Assembly: GCA_029204225.1 (NCBI GenBank) | Contig: CM055100.1 | Coordinates: 13,027,543 to 13,091,542, forward strand | Direction of reading: 5' to 3' | Source: Diphasiastrum complanatum | Taxonomy: Eukaryota; Streptophyta; Lycopodiopsida; Lycopodiales; Lycopodiaceae | Length of the DNA: 64,000 bases | Part shown: positions 22,893-33,349 of the stretch, piece after piece | How positions within the stretch are numbered: position 1 is the first letter of the stretch | How the letters are laid out: each line of letters starts with the position of its first letter | Program-made: the position numbers and the translations under genes | Notes under the pieces: model-generated | Told to the model about the DNA's origin: nothing | Seen by the model: only the letters and a program-made list of their open reading frames with translations | Databases searched by the model: none

Positions 22893-24141
22893 ATGAATCT
22901 TGCCGAGCCAGGAGAACCGGAAAAGAATGTACAAGTTGGATCACAACTTACTCCTGAACAGTATCAAGCACTCCGCTTGTCACTTATTAAGTATCAAGAT
23001 TGCTTTGCATGGACTTATCAAGATTTGAAAGGTATTCCAACATCAGTGATTGAACATACCATAGCTTTAGTACCTGATGCAGTTCCAAAGGTTACAAAGT
23101 TCTATCGCTGTAATCCTAATGTAGCGAATCTGATAAAGAAAGAACTTCAGAGATTGCTTGACGTCGATTTTATTTATGAGATCGAGCATACTGAATGGAT
23201 ATCATCGATTGTCATTGTTCCTAAGAAAAATGGGAAATTGAGGATCTGTGTGAACCTCAAAGCGTTGAACAAAGTGACGCGGAAGAATCACTTTCTGTTA
23301 CCTTTTACTGAAAGCATTTTGGATCGCCTTGTTGGAGTGGAAGCTTATAGTTTTCTGGATGGATTTAGTGGTTACAACCAGGTTAAGATCGCACCTGGCG
23401 ATCGTCACAAAACTGCTTTTGCAACAGAATGGGACACCTATGCTTGCAAAGTAATGTCGTTTGAACTCTGTAATGCACCAAGTTCATTCCAGAGAGTAAT
23501 GCAATTTGCATTTAAAGATTATCTACAAAATTTCTTGAAATTTACTTGGGAGTTTATAGTATAGATACAGACCACCTGGATCGATTGGGAAAAGTATTTG
23601 AAAGATGTCGCAAATATCATATTTCTCTTAATCCAGAAAAATGTCATATATGGGTTTCCCACGGAGTTGTGCTTTGACATGTGATATCAAGACATGGTAT
23701 TGCCACAGATTATTCTAAGATCAAAGTTATTGTGGAATTGCCACCGCCAGTAACAATTCGTGGAGTTTACGTGTTTATGGGTCATGCGAACTACTATCGA
23801 ATCTTTATTATCTTCTTTGCGGATTTAGCACGACCTATATACAAACTGACCATTGTTCCTATTTGGACAATAGAAGCGTTAGAAGCCTTTGAAAAATTAA
23901 AAAAAGCATTAACTTCAGCACCAATACTGCATTCTCCAAATTGGACAATAGAATTTCATGTTCATACGGATGCTTCAAAATACGCCATTGGATCACTTTT
24001 GACGCAGCCAGATGACTATAAGAAGGATTATCCTATACGATTTGCAAGCAGACAGCTTACAAATCCAAAAAAGAATTATTCAACAACTAAATATGAGGCA
24101 TTGGCCATGATTTTTCTATTCGAAAATTTTGTCCCTACCTC
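22893..24141 (+). pseudogene. Gypsy reverse transcriptase and partial RNase H
   Basis: RT blocks are clear: SSIVIVPKKNGKLRICVN, FLDGFSGYNQVKIAPGD and NAPSSFQRVM. At about 23535 the frame shifts, and the active-site block reads YLGVYS where YLDDFxVYS is expected, so the two catalytic aspartates are gone. After another stop near 23676 the connection and RNase H start are readable (VFMGHANYYR, FHVHTDASKYAIGSLL, YSTTKYEALAMI). The sequence then jumps straight into the integrase end at about 24140. Confidence 0.85.
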
Positions 24142-24684
24142 ATGGAAACACAATCTTCCAATAAGATTCTCTACACCATTATGACAAAGACAGTTGATGC
24201 GAGTCGGTCTGATTGGGAACATAAACTGTATGCAGCATTATGGGCATTCAGAATTGCTTACAAAAATAGTACAAATCAAACACCTTTTCAACTGGTTTAT
24301 GGTCAAGATGCTGTCATGCCGATTGAATTTTTAATCCCATCTTTATGCATAGCGGCCATAGAACGATTAAATGATGATACGTCTTTACAACTCCGTCATG
24401 AAGTGTTGTACAAATTATGTGAAACCCGATTGATGGCAGTTCATGCCTTAGCAGCAGAGAAAGCCCGCCGCAAGGCATGGCACAATCATCGCCGATTGCA
24501 AAAAAAAGATTTGAAAACAGGAGATCTTGCATTAATGTACAAAACCAAGCTGATCAAGGGCAAGTTGAAGTTCACTGGGGAAGGCTTGTATAAAGTGAAG
24601 GAAATCTTGAACTATGGCATAGTAATTCCCGAGCACTTGGATGGAAAATGTTTGTTTTTCAATTTTTTGTTGTTCAGTACTTAA
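24142..24684 (+). pseudogene. Gypsy integrase C-terminal part
   Basis: A 180-codon open frame starts inside the integrase (SSNKILYTIMTKTVDASRSD) and continues through WAFRIAYKN, TPFQLVYGQDAVMP, LAAEKARRKAWHNHRR and a C-terminal domain with GDLALMYK and GKLKFTGEGLYKV. The HHCC finger and the first two catalytic residues are deleted. It matches 12290-12780 closely. Confidence 0.85.
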
Positions 24685-25084
24685 TTTGCTGAGTTTTTTA
24701 GAAAAAGACAGTTAAAAAAATAATTTAATTGAGAAAATACTGATGAGCAAAAGTCAAAAAGTCATCAACATAGAAAAAGAAAGCACAATAATTTTTTGAT
24801 GGAAAAAAACTTAGAAAATCACTGTTTTGGTCAGATTTAGCCTATTCAGTACCAAAAACCTTCGCTGAGCTCTCAGATTGTACATCCACTCTAGATTTAT
24901 CTAATTTGAGGTGGGCAAAGGTTTCTGTCCAGAAAAAACCTCAATTTTTGAGTCCGGTGAAGGAATATTGATATGCCATTTTGGGAACCTTCGCCGAGCA
25001 TCTTAACCTCATTATTAACCTTCGTCGACCTGTTAGATGATCTTAAAATGTCAAAATTAGGTTATTTATAGGTTTAGGTCTTGG
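24685..25084 (+). other. Gypsy 3' noncoding region
   Basis: AT-rich and noncoding. It contains CCTTCGCTGAG at 24858 followed about 50 bp later by GGTGGGCAAAGG, and further CCTTCGCCGAG and CCTTCGTCGAC motifs near 24988 and 25018, echoing the leader. It ends where copia coding sequence begins. Confidence 0.6.
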
Positions 25085-26307
25085 AAAAATACATTGGGCA
25101 AGGGATTGCCGCAAAAAAAATGTTGGATATTAAGAAGGGCAAGCTGAAGCAATTGACCAATCTTGATGAGGAAGATCATGATAGTGACAATGAAGACCAA
25201 AGTACAACATTTGCTACTACATTAGCATCATAGCATTCCATTGAGCACATGCATTGGTACATGGATTTAGGAGCAGCAAGAGACATGACTGGCAACAAGT
25301 CGCGGTTCAAAAAGCTAGAGCTTACCAATGACAAAGATAGAGTTGCGTAGGTGAATGGTGACAAGTGCCAAATTCATGGAGTTGGCACAATGTCTATTCA
25401 ATTTTCTGATGGACATGTGAAGGTAATTGAAATCGTTTTGTATGTTTCTGGCCTTCAGAAAAGTGTATTATTTATTGGTACAAGGAAGGATCATAAGTTG
25501 AAGGTAGAGTTTAACAACAAGAAATGCCATATCAAGGATGTGAACCAGGGTTCCAAAGTAATTATTGATGGCTTTAGGGATAGAACTTGTGTATTGTACA
25601 AGCTAAATGTTGTTGTCACAAAGTGCAATGCCTTGGCATCGACATCTATATTGCATAGTGACCTATGGCATAGACTATTGGGGCCTTCGAACATCAAGAG
25701 ATTGAGGTTGTTTCATAAGCTCAAACTGGTAATAAGCCTACCGAATTTGGATGATAAAGAAGAATCCATTTGCAAGAGATGGAATGGTTTAGAAAAATAA
25801 TTGTACCATTATCGAGGCTGTTAGGCAATGATGATAGGCTAAAGCCATTAATACTAATGTGTCCTTGCAAAACAGAAGCTCAATAGTTGTTGTACTTAAT
25901 AGCATACCCAAAGACACATTTAGCTGTAAAAAATCTAGGATGGATGGGTTGCGAGTATTTGGATGTCGTGTGTATATATGTTCCCATATCCCAAGAGTGA
26001 AAGGACCAAAATGTAGGTGAAGGCCTTGAAGTGTATCTTTACAAGGCATGATGAGCAAACTAAGGGATATAGACGTTATGATCCACTTGGGCAACGCATA
26101 CACATAAGTCATGATGTTTTGTTCGATGAGATCCATAGGTTTGGAGATGAAAAAAGGAGTAGTGACGAACTATCCAAGCTTCTCGATGAGGATGAAGTAA
26201 CTCCACCACCACATGAAGATTATCAAGATGAGGATGAAGAACGTGGTACTCCTCCTTTTGTGGAGACAAGATGGAGAGTGAGAAAAAAACCAAGGTTGCA
26301 GGTGATG
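25085..26307 (+). pseudogene. Copia protease-integrase fragment
   Basis: Plus-strand pieces of a copia polyprotein: a decayed protease near 25240-25300 (frame broken by several stops), then KCQIHGVGTMSIQF, LYVSGLQKSVLFIG, LYKLNVVVTKC and DLWHRLLG of the pre-integrase region. Further on lies an integrase C-terminal patch (KCIFTRHDEQTKGYRRYDP, VLFDEIHRF). It stops exactly where the inverted gypsy LTR begins at 26308. Confidence 0.75.
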
Positions 26308-26938
26308 TGTAGTGGGTTTCTTTCCTTGCCTAATCTAAATCCAAGATCTAGTCAATCTAGAACATAGAGACGGAGTTAGTTGTCACGCGTAGGTTCGTTC
26401 CCATGAGAGCGATAGTTTAGTTTAGATTTCAGCATGAATGGAAGATCTAAATCTAACTCTACATCCATTAACCCTACTCATTCACACTAAGATCCATTAA
26501 CACTACAATCCACAACAAAGATAGCTTACTCTTTCTCTCTAACCCTTTTTTTCTCTCATAAAAAGTATAATAACACTCAATCCCAATAACATTCAGATCC
26601 AATAATTAGCAAAATCCAAAGAAAGCATGAGAGATGAAGAAGGAAAGAAGAAGAGCACGAACATTCATCAATCCATTTCTAAAGAGAACCAATCTACTTT
26701 ATTGAAATGAGAAAATGAACATCAGGAGCAACTCGAGTTGGTCTCTTTTTATAGTAGAGAGGAGGACCCTGGCCTATGAATCCTATTGGTCCAGTCTTGC
26801 CTCTCTTTTTATTCAAATTTAAAAAAGTGTGGGAACCATTAAAATTAGAGAAAAACCCAACTTTATTCACTAACTTGACATTTAGGCCCTACGACATTAA
26901 AAGTCACGCAAAAAGGCCTAAGGTCCTTTTATGTTGTT
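26308..26938 (-). repeat. Inverted, truncated copy of the gypsy LTR
   Basis: Starting TGTAGTGGGTTTCTTTCC, this is the reverse complement of the LTR at 17733-18433, including the GA tract (here TCTCTC). Homology ends near 26938, so roughly the first 90 bp of the LTR are missing. It lies in the orientation of the minus-strand gypsy element to its right and could be that element's damaged 3' LTR or an independent remnant. Confidence 0.8.
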
Positions 26939-27186
26939 GGGGAGTTTCTTGTATTTATGCTTTCTCCTTGCTAGCATTGCTTGCTCTTCCGATGAGGGTT
27001 GTCAATTCACCATTGCTCATCTTTGTTCTTCTTGTAACAGGATGCCATAAAGATCTTCGAACATCAGAAACCTCTCCCTTGGAGCAATGCTGCTTGCAAA
27101 CAACTTATAGAGCAATTAGAAGCTTCAAAAATCAACTTCAAAGTCTGACCAAAAAACTTTCAGGCCCTCTCGTAGCTTGATTTGGC

Positions 27187-30023
27187 CTAACTCACCAAAC
27201 TCGATGGAATTTTTAAAAATTGCTCCAATGTAGGATCACTAGCTTCTCCCCTAGATTCGGTGAGCACTCTGTCCAGGAGAAATTCTACTTGTAGGATACA
27301 TTCCTTTTCTGCCCTTAATTTGGAGAATTTTTGCTTTTGGATAGCCTCAAACAGAATAATAGGCCCAAAGTTATGGGGCTTTGTAGAAAAATACACTTTG
27401 AAGAAAGGCCCCCTTTCAACTAAATCTGCACTTCATGGCCTTTTAACTATTGAATGAAATTGAAGGGCCCTCTGCCCTCCGGGTCCCTTCAAATGAAGTG
27501 GACTAATTAACTTTGAAGATCTAATATGCTTTTACCTCCTCCAAATAACGAGAATAGTTAGTTTCCCAATCTGTGTAGATTTTCCACAGATCAGGGAATA
27601 AGAACTGATGAGTAACTTGGGAAGAAATTGATTTAGAGTTAGAAACAACTTTTTTAAAATGCTAATTGATTCTGACTTATTCAAATATTCATCCAATGCT
27701 GGAAAAATATTATTTTCAAATGTTCTTAGGTATTCTAAGATGTATATATACAAGGATTCTGTGACCACATGAATATAATTAGTTTGCACATTGAACTTGT
27801 TCTGAACAATGGCAAGGGCAGGATTCCTTTTTGATATACAGTTAGTCTAGACCATAAAGTATTCATGTTAGAAAAAGTCCAAGGGTTCTCCCGTTGTTCT
27901 TTTGTGTAACCAAAAAGTTTAGGTAAAAAAAGGTAATTCATTCTCCATTGGAGTTCTGGACTACAAAAAGGTGGAATAAAAAATGTTAGTTCCTGATGAA
28001 ATGTCTGAAATTCTGACCTTACTAGTGAGTAGACTATCTTGTTTTTCTTTACAACTGCTTCACTTGGTGACGTTTGGGCTTGGTATGGAATGACGCTTAA
28101 CGCCTGAGGTTGGTCTTCAGTAACTTGTACCTCTACAACATCCTTGGTTTCAGTCTGTGTTTCTTGATCTCTCAGGATCTGCCTGTAAATGGTATCCATT
28201 TGGATGGCCTTTTCTGACATTACTGGTGCTGGCTCATCTGTCTGCATCTTCTGATCTTGTCCTTGCACTGGTTCTTCCGCATCAAAAATCTACATTTGGC
28301 CTGATTGGAATTTGGCCTCTTCTAATTCTTCCTTCAGCTTCTCATAAGCAATCATCTACGGCTGCAAATATTGCATCTGGAAGGTCTGGATCATCCTCTC
28401 TTGGATTCTCTTCCATGCTACCGGATCAATTTGGTACCTGCCATGAGATATGCAAGCATCGAGTGTGATTTCGGTGCTGATTCGCCACAGTATTGCCTCT
28501 TCGGCCTGTTTCTTGTATATCTGATTGTCTTTCTTTAACATTTTTGCAGAATTTTGCAGTTGGACAATTGATTCCTGAGCACTGCTGACTTCATTGCTCA
28601 GCTCCGCATTGCTACTCTGAAGAGTAGTTCGCACTCGTCTCTCCTCCTGCAAAGAAGCCTGCAGGGTCTGAAGTTGTTGTTTAAGCAGTATGTTCTCACT
28701 TTCGAAGGCGTTGGACTGCTCTTGTATTTCTTCCAACACTTTGAGCGTGGCATCCTGCCTTCCTTTCACTTTTTCAAGCTTTGTATCTTTTCTGCTCAGC
28801 TCGCATTGGCTACTTCAAGCTCCTCATTTTTGTAGGCCAACTCAGCCTTTGTTTCGCTCAGCTCTGTATCTTTTTGGGTGAGGTATGCTCGGACTCTTTC
28901 ATACTTAGGCCCCAATTTCCTGGATACCTTCTCCAAGCTAGCAAGATGCTGAATAGTTGCCCGAGTATTTGGCAGTAGTGTTCCAAAAACCTTTTGATAT
29001 AACTCGGCATCAAGGATTGGTTCCTCGATGTCGCTTTCGCTACCTTGCTGGTCATTAGAAAGTTGTTCTGCTCCTTGTGTTTCTGGCTCTTGTGGTATTT
29101 CAGCCTGATTATGCTCCTGATCAGCAGTGTCCTCCGCCTCCTCTTCCGCATTACTATTTCCTTCTTTGCTGGACAATGGTGTGTACTGGGATGATGGCGA
29201 AGTCATCCTCACCATGCTCCCTTGACTTGATGATGATGATGATGTGGCTGCTACGATGGTTGCCTTTGATATCAAATCAAGGATTCCACCTCAATTGATG
29301 GGGCTAGCTCTGGTAGTACTGGTGCAATTCTGATATCCTCCTGCACTATCAACACACTAGCATGCATACATAAAATGCCCATCTGCTGACCCAGCCTGGA
29401 GAACTGATTAGTTTTTATTAATTTACATAATTGCTTGAAAGCAATCTGTCCGACGACAATCTGTTCTCCATTTAAAGCTCTTAGCAGGTGTCCCATATTG
29501 CTATTTGAAATTGTGTACTCTTGCTTCGGTAAGAAGATAGAAGCAAGAGCAAATCGAACGAAGCTCTTGAGATTGGGGTCTCTTATATAAGAGAGTTTGT
29601 ATCCCCGTTTCTCAAGATAAGCCCTTCTTGAAAAGCTCTGCTCTCCGCAATGAAATCTAGTTTAGTAACTGGCATACTGCCGTCCATAGGCAATCCTAAG
29701 GCACGACAATAAAACCCCTTTGTGATAACAATCTCTTGATTGCGGACAGTTGTGAAAATATGTCCTTCTTTTGTTTTTTCCAAATTGCGGATCAGCTCAT
29801 AACATAAATCAGTAAGAATTACTGATGGATTGAATTGAAGAAGACCTTCAATTCGCGATCGAACAACCAGTGGTTGTAATACTGGTATCACTAGCTTTGG
29901 GTGCGTTTTGAATACAATCGCCATAGTGCTTGCAGATGTAAACGAGCGATGGCAGACAAGAGCTTGATCGCAACAATTCGCAATTTGGAGAGCAAGAGTG
30001 ATGGAAAGTGGTAGCGACAACAA
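27187..30023 (-). pseudogene. Additional ORF downstream of gypsy pol (coiled coil, unknown function)
   Basis: Successive minus-strand open segments 30023-29583, 29496-29272, 29275-28796, 28769-28356 and 28268-27735, then 27789-27532 and weakly 27396-27187, fit one ancestral protein of roughly 830-940 residues. The breaks are about four frameshifts (near 29610, 29290, 28800, 27820) and two in-frame TAG codons (28356, about 28290). The N-terminal part (about 230 residues, with QEIVITKGFYCRALGLPMDG) is globular. Next come a Ser/Glu-rich stretch and a long heptad-rich coiled coil from about 28930 to 28460. A globular C-terminal region follows. No signal peptide or clear membrane segment is seen. 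Position and strand match the extra ORFs known downstream of pol in Athila/Tat elements. Function is not known to me. Confidence 0.65.
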
Positions 30024-30511
30024 CTAAAGTGTTTGAGGTTTTAGGCGTATTGATGGTATTTCGGCGGATTAGAGTAATTATTAAATGGAAGCGTGTCCTT
30101 TGTTTTGAAGGTACATACTCAATAATAAAGTTTCTAGTCCTAAAAACAAAAATAAATAAATAAATAAATAAGCAAAATACACGAATGCTTCGCTTGGTAA
30201 ATCAAAGCAAAAATTATTATGCGAAAAATGTGAAGGTGTCGGAAGGTAGAAAATCCTGAAAAATGTGAAAGTAAGTGTCGCAATTTTCGTATTTCTGAAA
30301 TGAAAAATTCCAATGTAGTGTCGGGTTTTTTGCAAAGTATAAAATGGAGCGAAGGTATCGGGTTTTTCGCAATACAAACAATGCAGCATGCTTCGGCATC
30401 TTCGCTAAAATGTAAACTAGTTTCGGCATTTTCTCTAATACTTCAGTAAAAATTAATAATAATAATAATTGGACAAAAAATGACGGCCTTCAAAAACTGA
30501 TGTATCGGACA
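30024..30511 (-). other. Spacer between pol and the additional ORF
   Basis: Noncoding. It has an (AAAT)n run near 30148-30170, a TAA-type microsatellite near 30448-30468, and several GAAGG/CTTCGC motifs (for example GCGAAGGTATCGGG near 30350) reminiscent of the other gypsy family's noncoding arms. Confidence 0.5.
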
Positions 30512-33311
30512 TTAGTCATAGTAGCGCTTTACCCTTGAACCATTTACTCGAGTGTCAAGTAAATGTCTTTGGAGATCAGCTAACTGAAGTGATCCATTAT
30601 TAAAAACTTTTATAACTTTATACAGTCCCATCCATCTGGTATGTAATTTTTCAAGAAACAACATGTGTCTGTTATCATACAGAAGCACATAGTCCTCTTT
30701 TTTATTTTCTTGATGGATTGATAAAAAATTTCTTTTCTTTTATTCTGAACTCGTTCAGTCTCGATTAATGAAAGATGACAATCTTCTTCCAGTTGTGTCA
30801 AAGAAATCATCCGCTCCCGGAGACTATCGTGTTCATCCATTCGCTCTTTATTACTAATGCGAAACTTCGGAACTTCAAATTCTATTGTTAGTATGGGATG
30901 TATTCCATACACAAGATAGTATGGAGTCTGCCTAGTTGTAATCTTTTCAGCAGTTCTATATGCCCATAAGACAGATGGTAACTTTTGATCCCAATCAGAG
31001 AATGTGTTTCCGTTACTTTATTCAAAATTTTACATAGAATTCCATTTGCCCGTTCCGTAAGCCCATTTGCTTTTGGATTATATGGAGTGGTTTGACGATG
31101 TGTAATAGAAAAATATGACAGCATGACTTCTATGGTTTGATTAAGAAAATGGGTTCCCCTATCGCTAACGAGTCCTAAGAGACAACCATATTGCATGATA
31201 ATGTTTTGGAATAAAAATTTTGCTACAGTCTTAGCATCATTCTTAATTGTGGCTTCGGCCTCTACCATCTTGGTAGCATAGTCCGTGGCAACGAGTATGT
31301 AACAACGACAAGTTTTATGTGTGATCGGTTTAATAGGCCCTACAAAATCTATCCCCAACTTCTCAAAGGGTGCTAAGGGAATAATTGGAGTAAGCGGCCA
31401 ATGTGTTGCGAAGCTGAGTTTTCCCATCCTCTGGCATGCATCACATTTTTTATGAATGATTTAACATCTCTATAGACGGTAGGCCACCAATATTTAGCAT
31501 TGAAAATATTTTTTGCAGTGTTTTTAAGAGCATAGTGACCTCCCAAATCTTTCTCATGTAATGCACTTATTACAGCGGTTGTCTCGGTTGGTTCTAAACA
31601 TCGGCGAAGACTATTGTCAGCTCCTAATTTATACAATATACTATTTACAATCGTGTAAAGTCCTACCTTAGAAAGAAAAACAGTTTTTTGATGTTTATTA
31701 AAATGTTCAGGATATATCTGGTCTTGTAAAAAATTAATAACGTCCCTATAAATTGATGTTTCTGATTGAATACGCATTATATGTTCTTCTGGAAGTTCAT
31801 CAGAAATGGAGTCTAATTGATTTTTTGTTTGGAGGCGGGATATATAGTTGGCATTTTGATGATCCTTGCCTCTTCTTAATTCTACTTCATAATTAAACTC
31901 ATCTAATAATAATACCCATCTAGCTATTTTATCCGAAAGATCAGGTTTATTCACTAAATATTTTAATGCGTAATGATCTACGTGAAAAACAAAAGGGTAT
32001 CCTAAAAGGTAATGTCTAAATTTCTTTATTGAATAAATCATCCCCAGTGCTTCTCGTTTTGTAGTGAAATAATTCTTTTCTGATGCAGCGAGTTGCCTTC
32101 CTGCATAGTAAATTGGATAATCTATATTTTGGTCATCAATCTGACTAAGCACCACACTTATCGCAAAAGATAATGTGTCTACATATAAATGGAACTTTTT
32201 AGCCCAATTTGGAGGTCTAACCCCAGTGGCTTCTACTAATGATTGTTTCAATTGATCAAAAGCTTGTTGATGGTCCTGTGTCCAATGGTACTCAACATAT
32301 TTTTTTAGTAAACTTGTTAAAGGAGTTACTATTATAGCATAATCTTTAATTATCCTCCGATAGTAACCTACATGTAAGCTCTCTTAAATTGGTTGGTTCT
32401 AATAATTCTAAAATCCTTTTTATTTTTTCGATGTCGTCTTGTATACCATCCTTCGAAATTTTATGCCCTAAAAGGATGCCTTCCCTCATCCCACAGTAAC
32501 ACTTAGCTGGATGCAATTTAAGAGATGTCTCTTGACATCTTCTCAATGTTTTCTCTAATGCATCTAAATGGTTTTTGGTCGATGAATAGACACAAAAGTC
32601 ATCCATAAAAATTTCTAAAAAATTTCTTAAATTTTTTTGAAAAATATTTGTCATTATACGCTGGAAAGTGGCAGGTGCATTACAAAGACCAAAGGGCATT
32701 CACGTATATGCGTACGTCCCCCAATCAGTGGTGAAAGTAGTTTTGGATCTATCTTCCTCTTTTATAAAAACTTGGTTATAACCTGAGAATCCATCTAAAA
32801 ATCTATAACGTTCATGTCCAGCTACCTGGTCAAGAATGGTATATGTATACGGCAGAGGATGATAATCTTTTGTTGTGGCAGCATTTAGTTTCCTAAAATC
32901 TTGACAAACTCTAATCCTGCCCGTCTTCTTCTTAGGTACTATAACTATTGGTGAGACCCACTCATTGCTTAGAACAGGATATATAATACCCGATCTAAGA
33001 CATCTATCTAATTTGTCTTTTACTAATAAGAAGTACTTTGGATTCAATCTATAATGGCGCTACCTAACAAGTATTGTTCCTTGAATGAGATCTATTCTAT
33101 GTTCACCCCATTTAACTGGTATACCTATTAAATCATCCAGCGACCAAGCAAACACATTTTGGTGTTTTCGAAGAAGCAATATATAGTCTTCACGTTCTTG
33201 GTCCGATTGGTGTTTATACAGATTCAAAGTCTTACCTTTATTAATTTCTATTTCTACATAATCTGTTTTATCTACCATCCCCTTGGTCAGACTTGCTCTG
33301 GTTCCACCCAA
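30512..33311 (-). pseudogene. Gypsy RT, RNase H and integrase
   Basis: RT spans about 33047-32346: SPIVIVPKKKTGRIRVCQDF, FLDGFSGYNQVFIKEED, a TGA at 32698-32700 where Arg is usual, MPFGLCNAPATFQRIM and FMDDFCVYS with both catalytic Asp retained. RNase H (32251-31850) has FHLYVDTLSFAISVVLSQ, FTTKREALGMIY and FHVDHYALKYL. Integrase has the HHCC region near 31560-31430, a frameshift near 31430, LGIDFVGPI, VSDRGTHF and ANGLTERANGIL, so its catalytic D, D and E are all readable. A C-terminal domain ends with VNGSRVKRYYD and TAA at 30512. Few lesions, so moderately young. Confidence 0.85.
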
Positions 33312-33349
33312 AACTTATCTTGACTCGGATGTTGTCGGTATTTATACTT

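Larger units (their letters stand above)
17733..25084 (+). mobile_element. Ty3/gypsy element (Tat/Athila-like), 3' LTR missing
   Basis: 5' LTR, primer site, long structured leader, gag with several zinc knuckles, single protease, RT, RNase H start and integrase end lie in the usual gypsy order. Integrase follows RNase H, and the FLDGFSGYNQ-type RT block is typical of the plant Tat/Athila group. A large internal deletion removes the rest of RNase H and the N-terminal and catalytic integrase region at about 24140. The 3' LTR is absent, and a copia fragment abuts the 3' noncoding part. Confidence 0.8.

Noticed and set aside
26308-26938. 3' LTR of the plus-strand gypsy element starting at 17733
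   Set aside because: It lies in the opposite orientation, so it cannot be that element's normal 3' LTR.
27187-30023. Host gene on the minus strand
   Set aside because: Adjacent to and co-oriented with gypsy pol, intronless, frame-broken like the rest of the element; an extra retroelement ORF is more likely.
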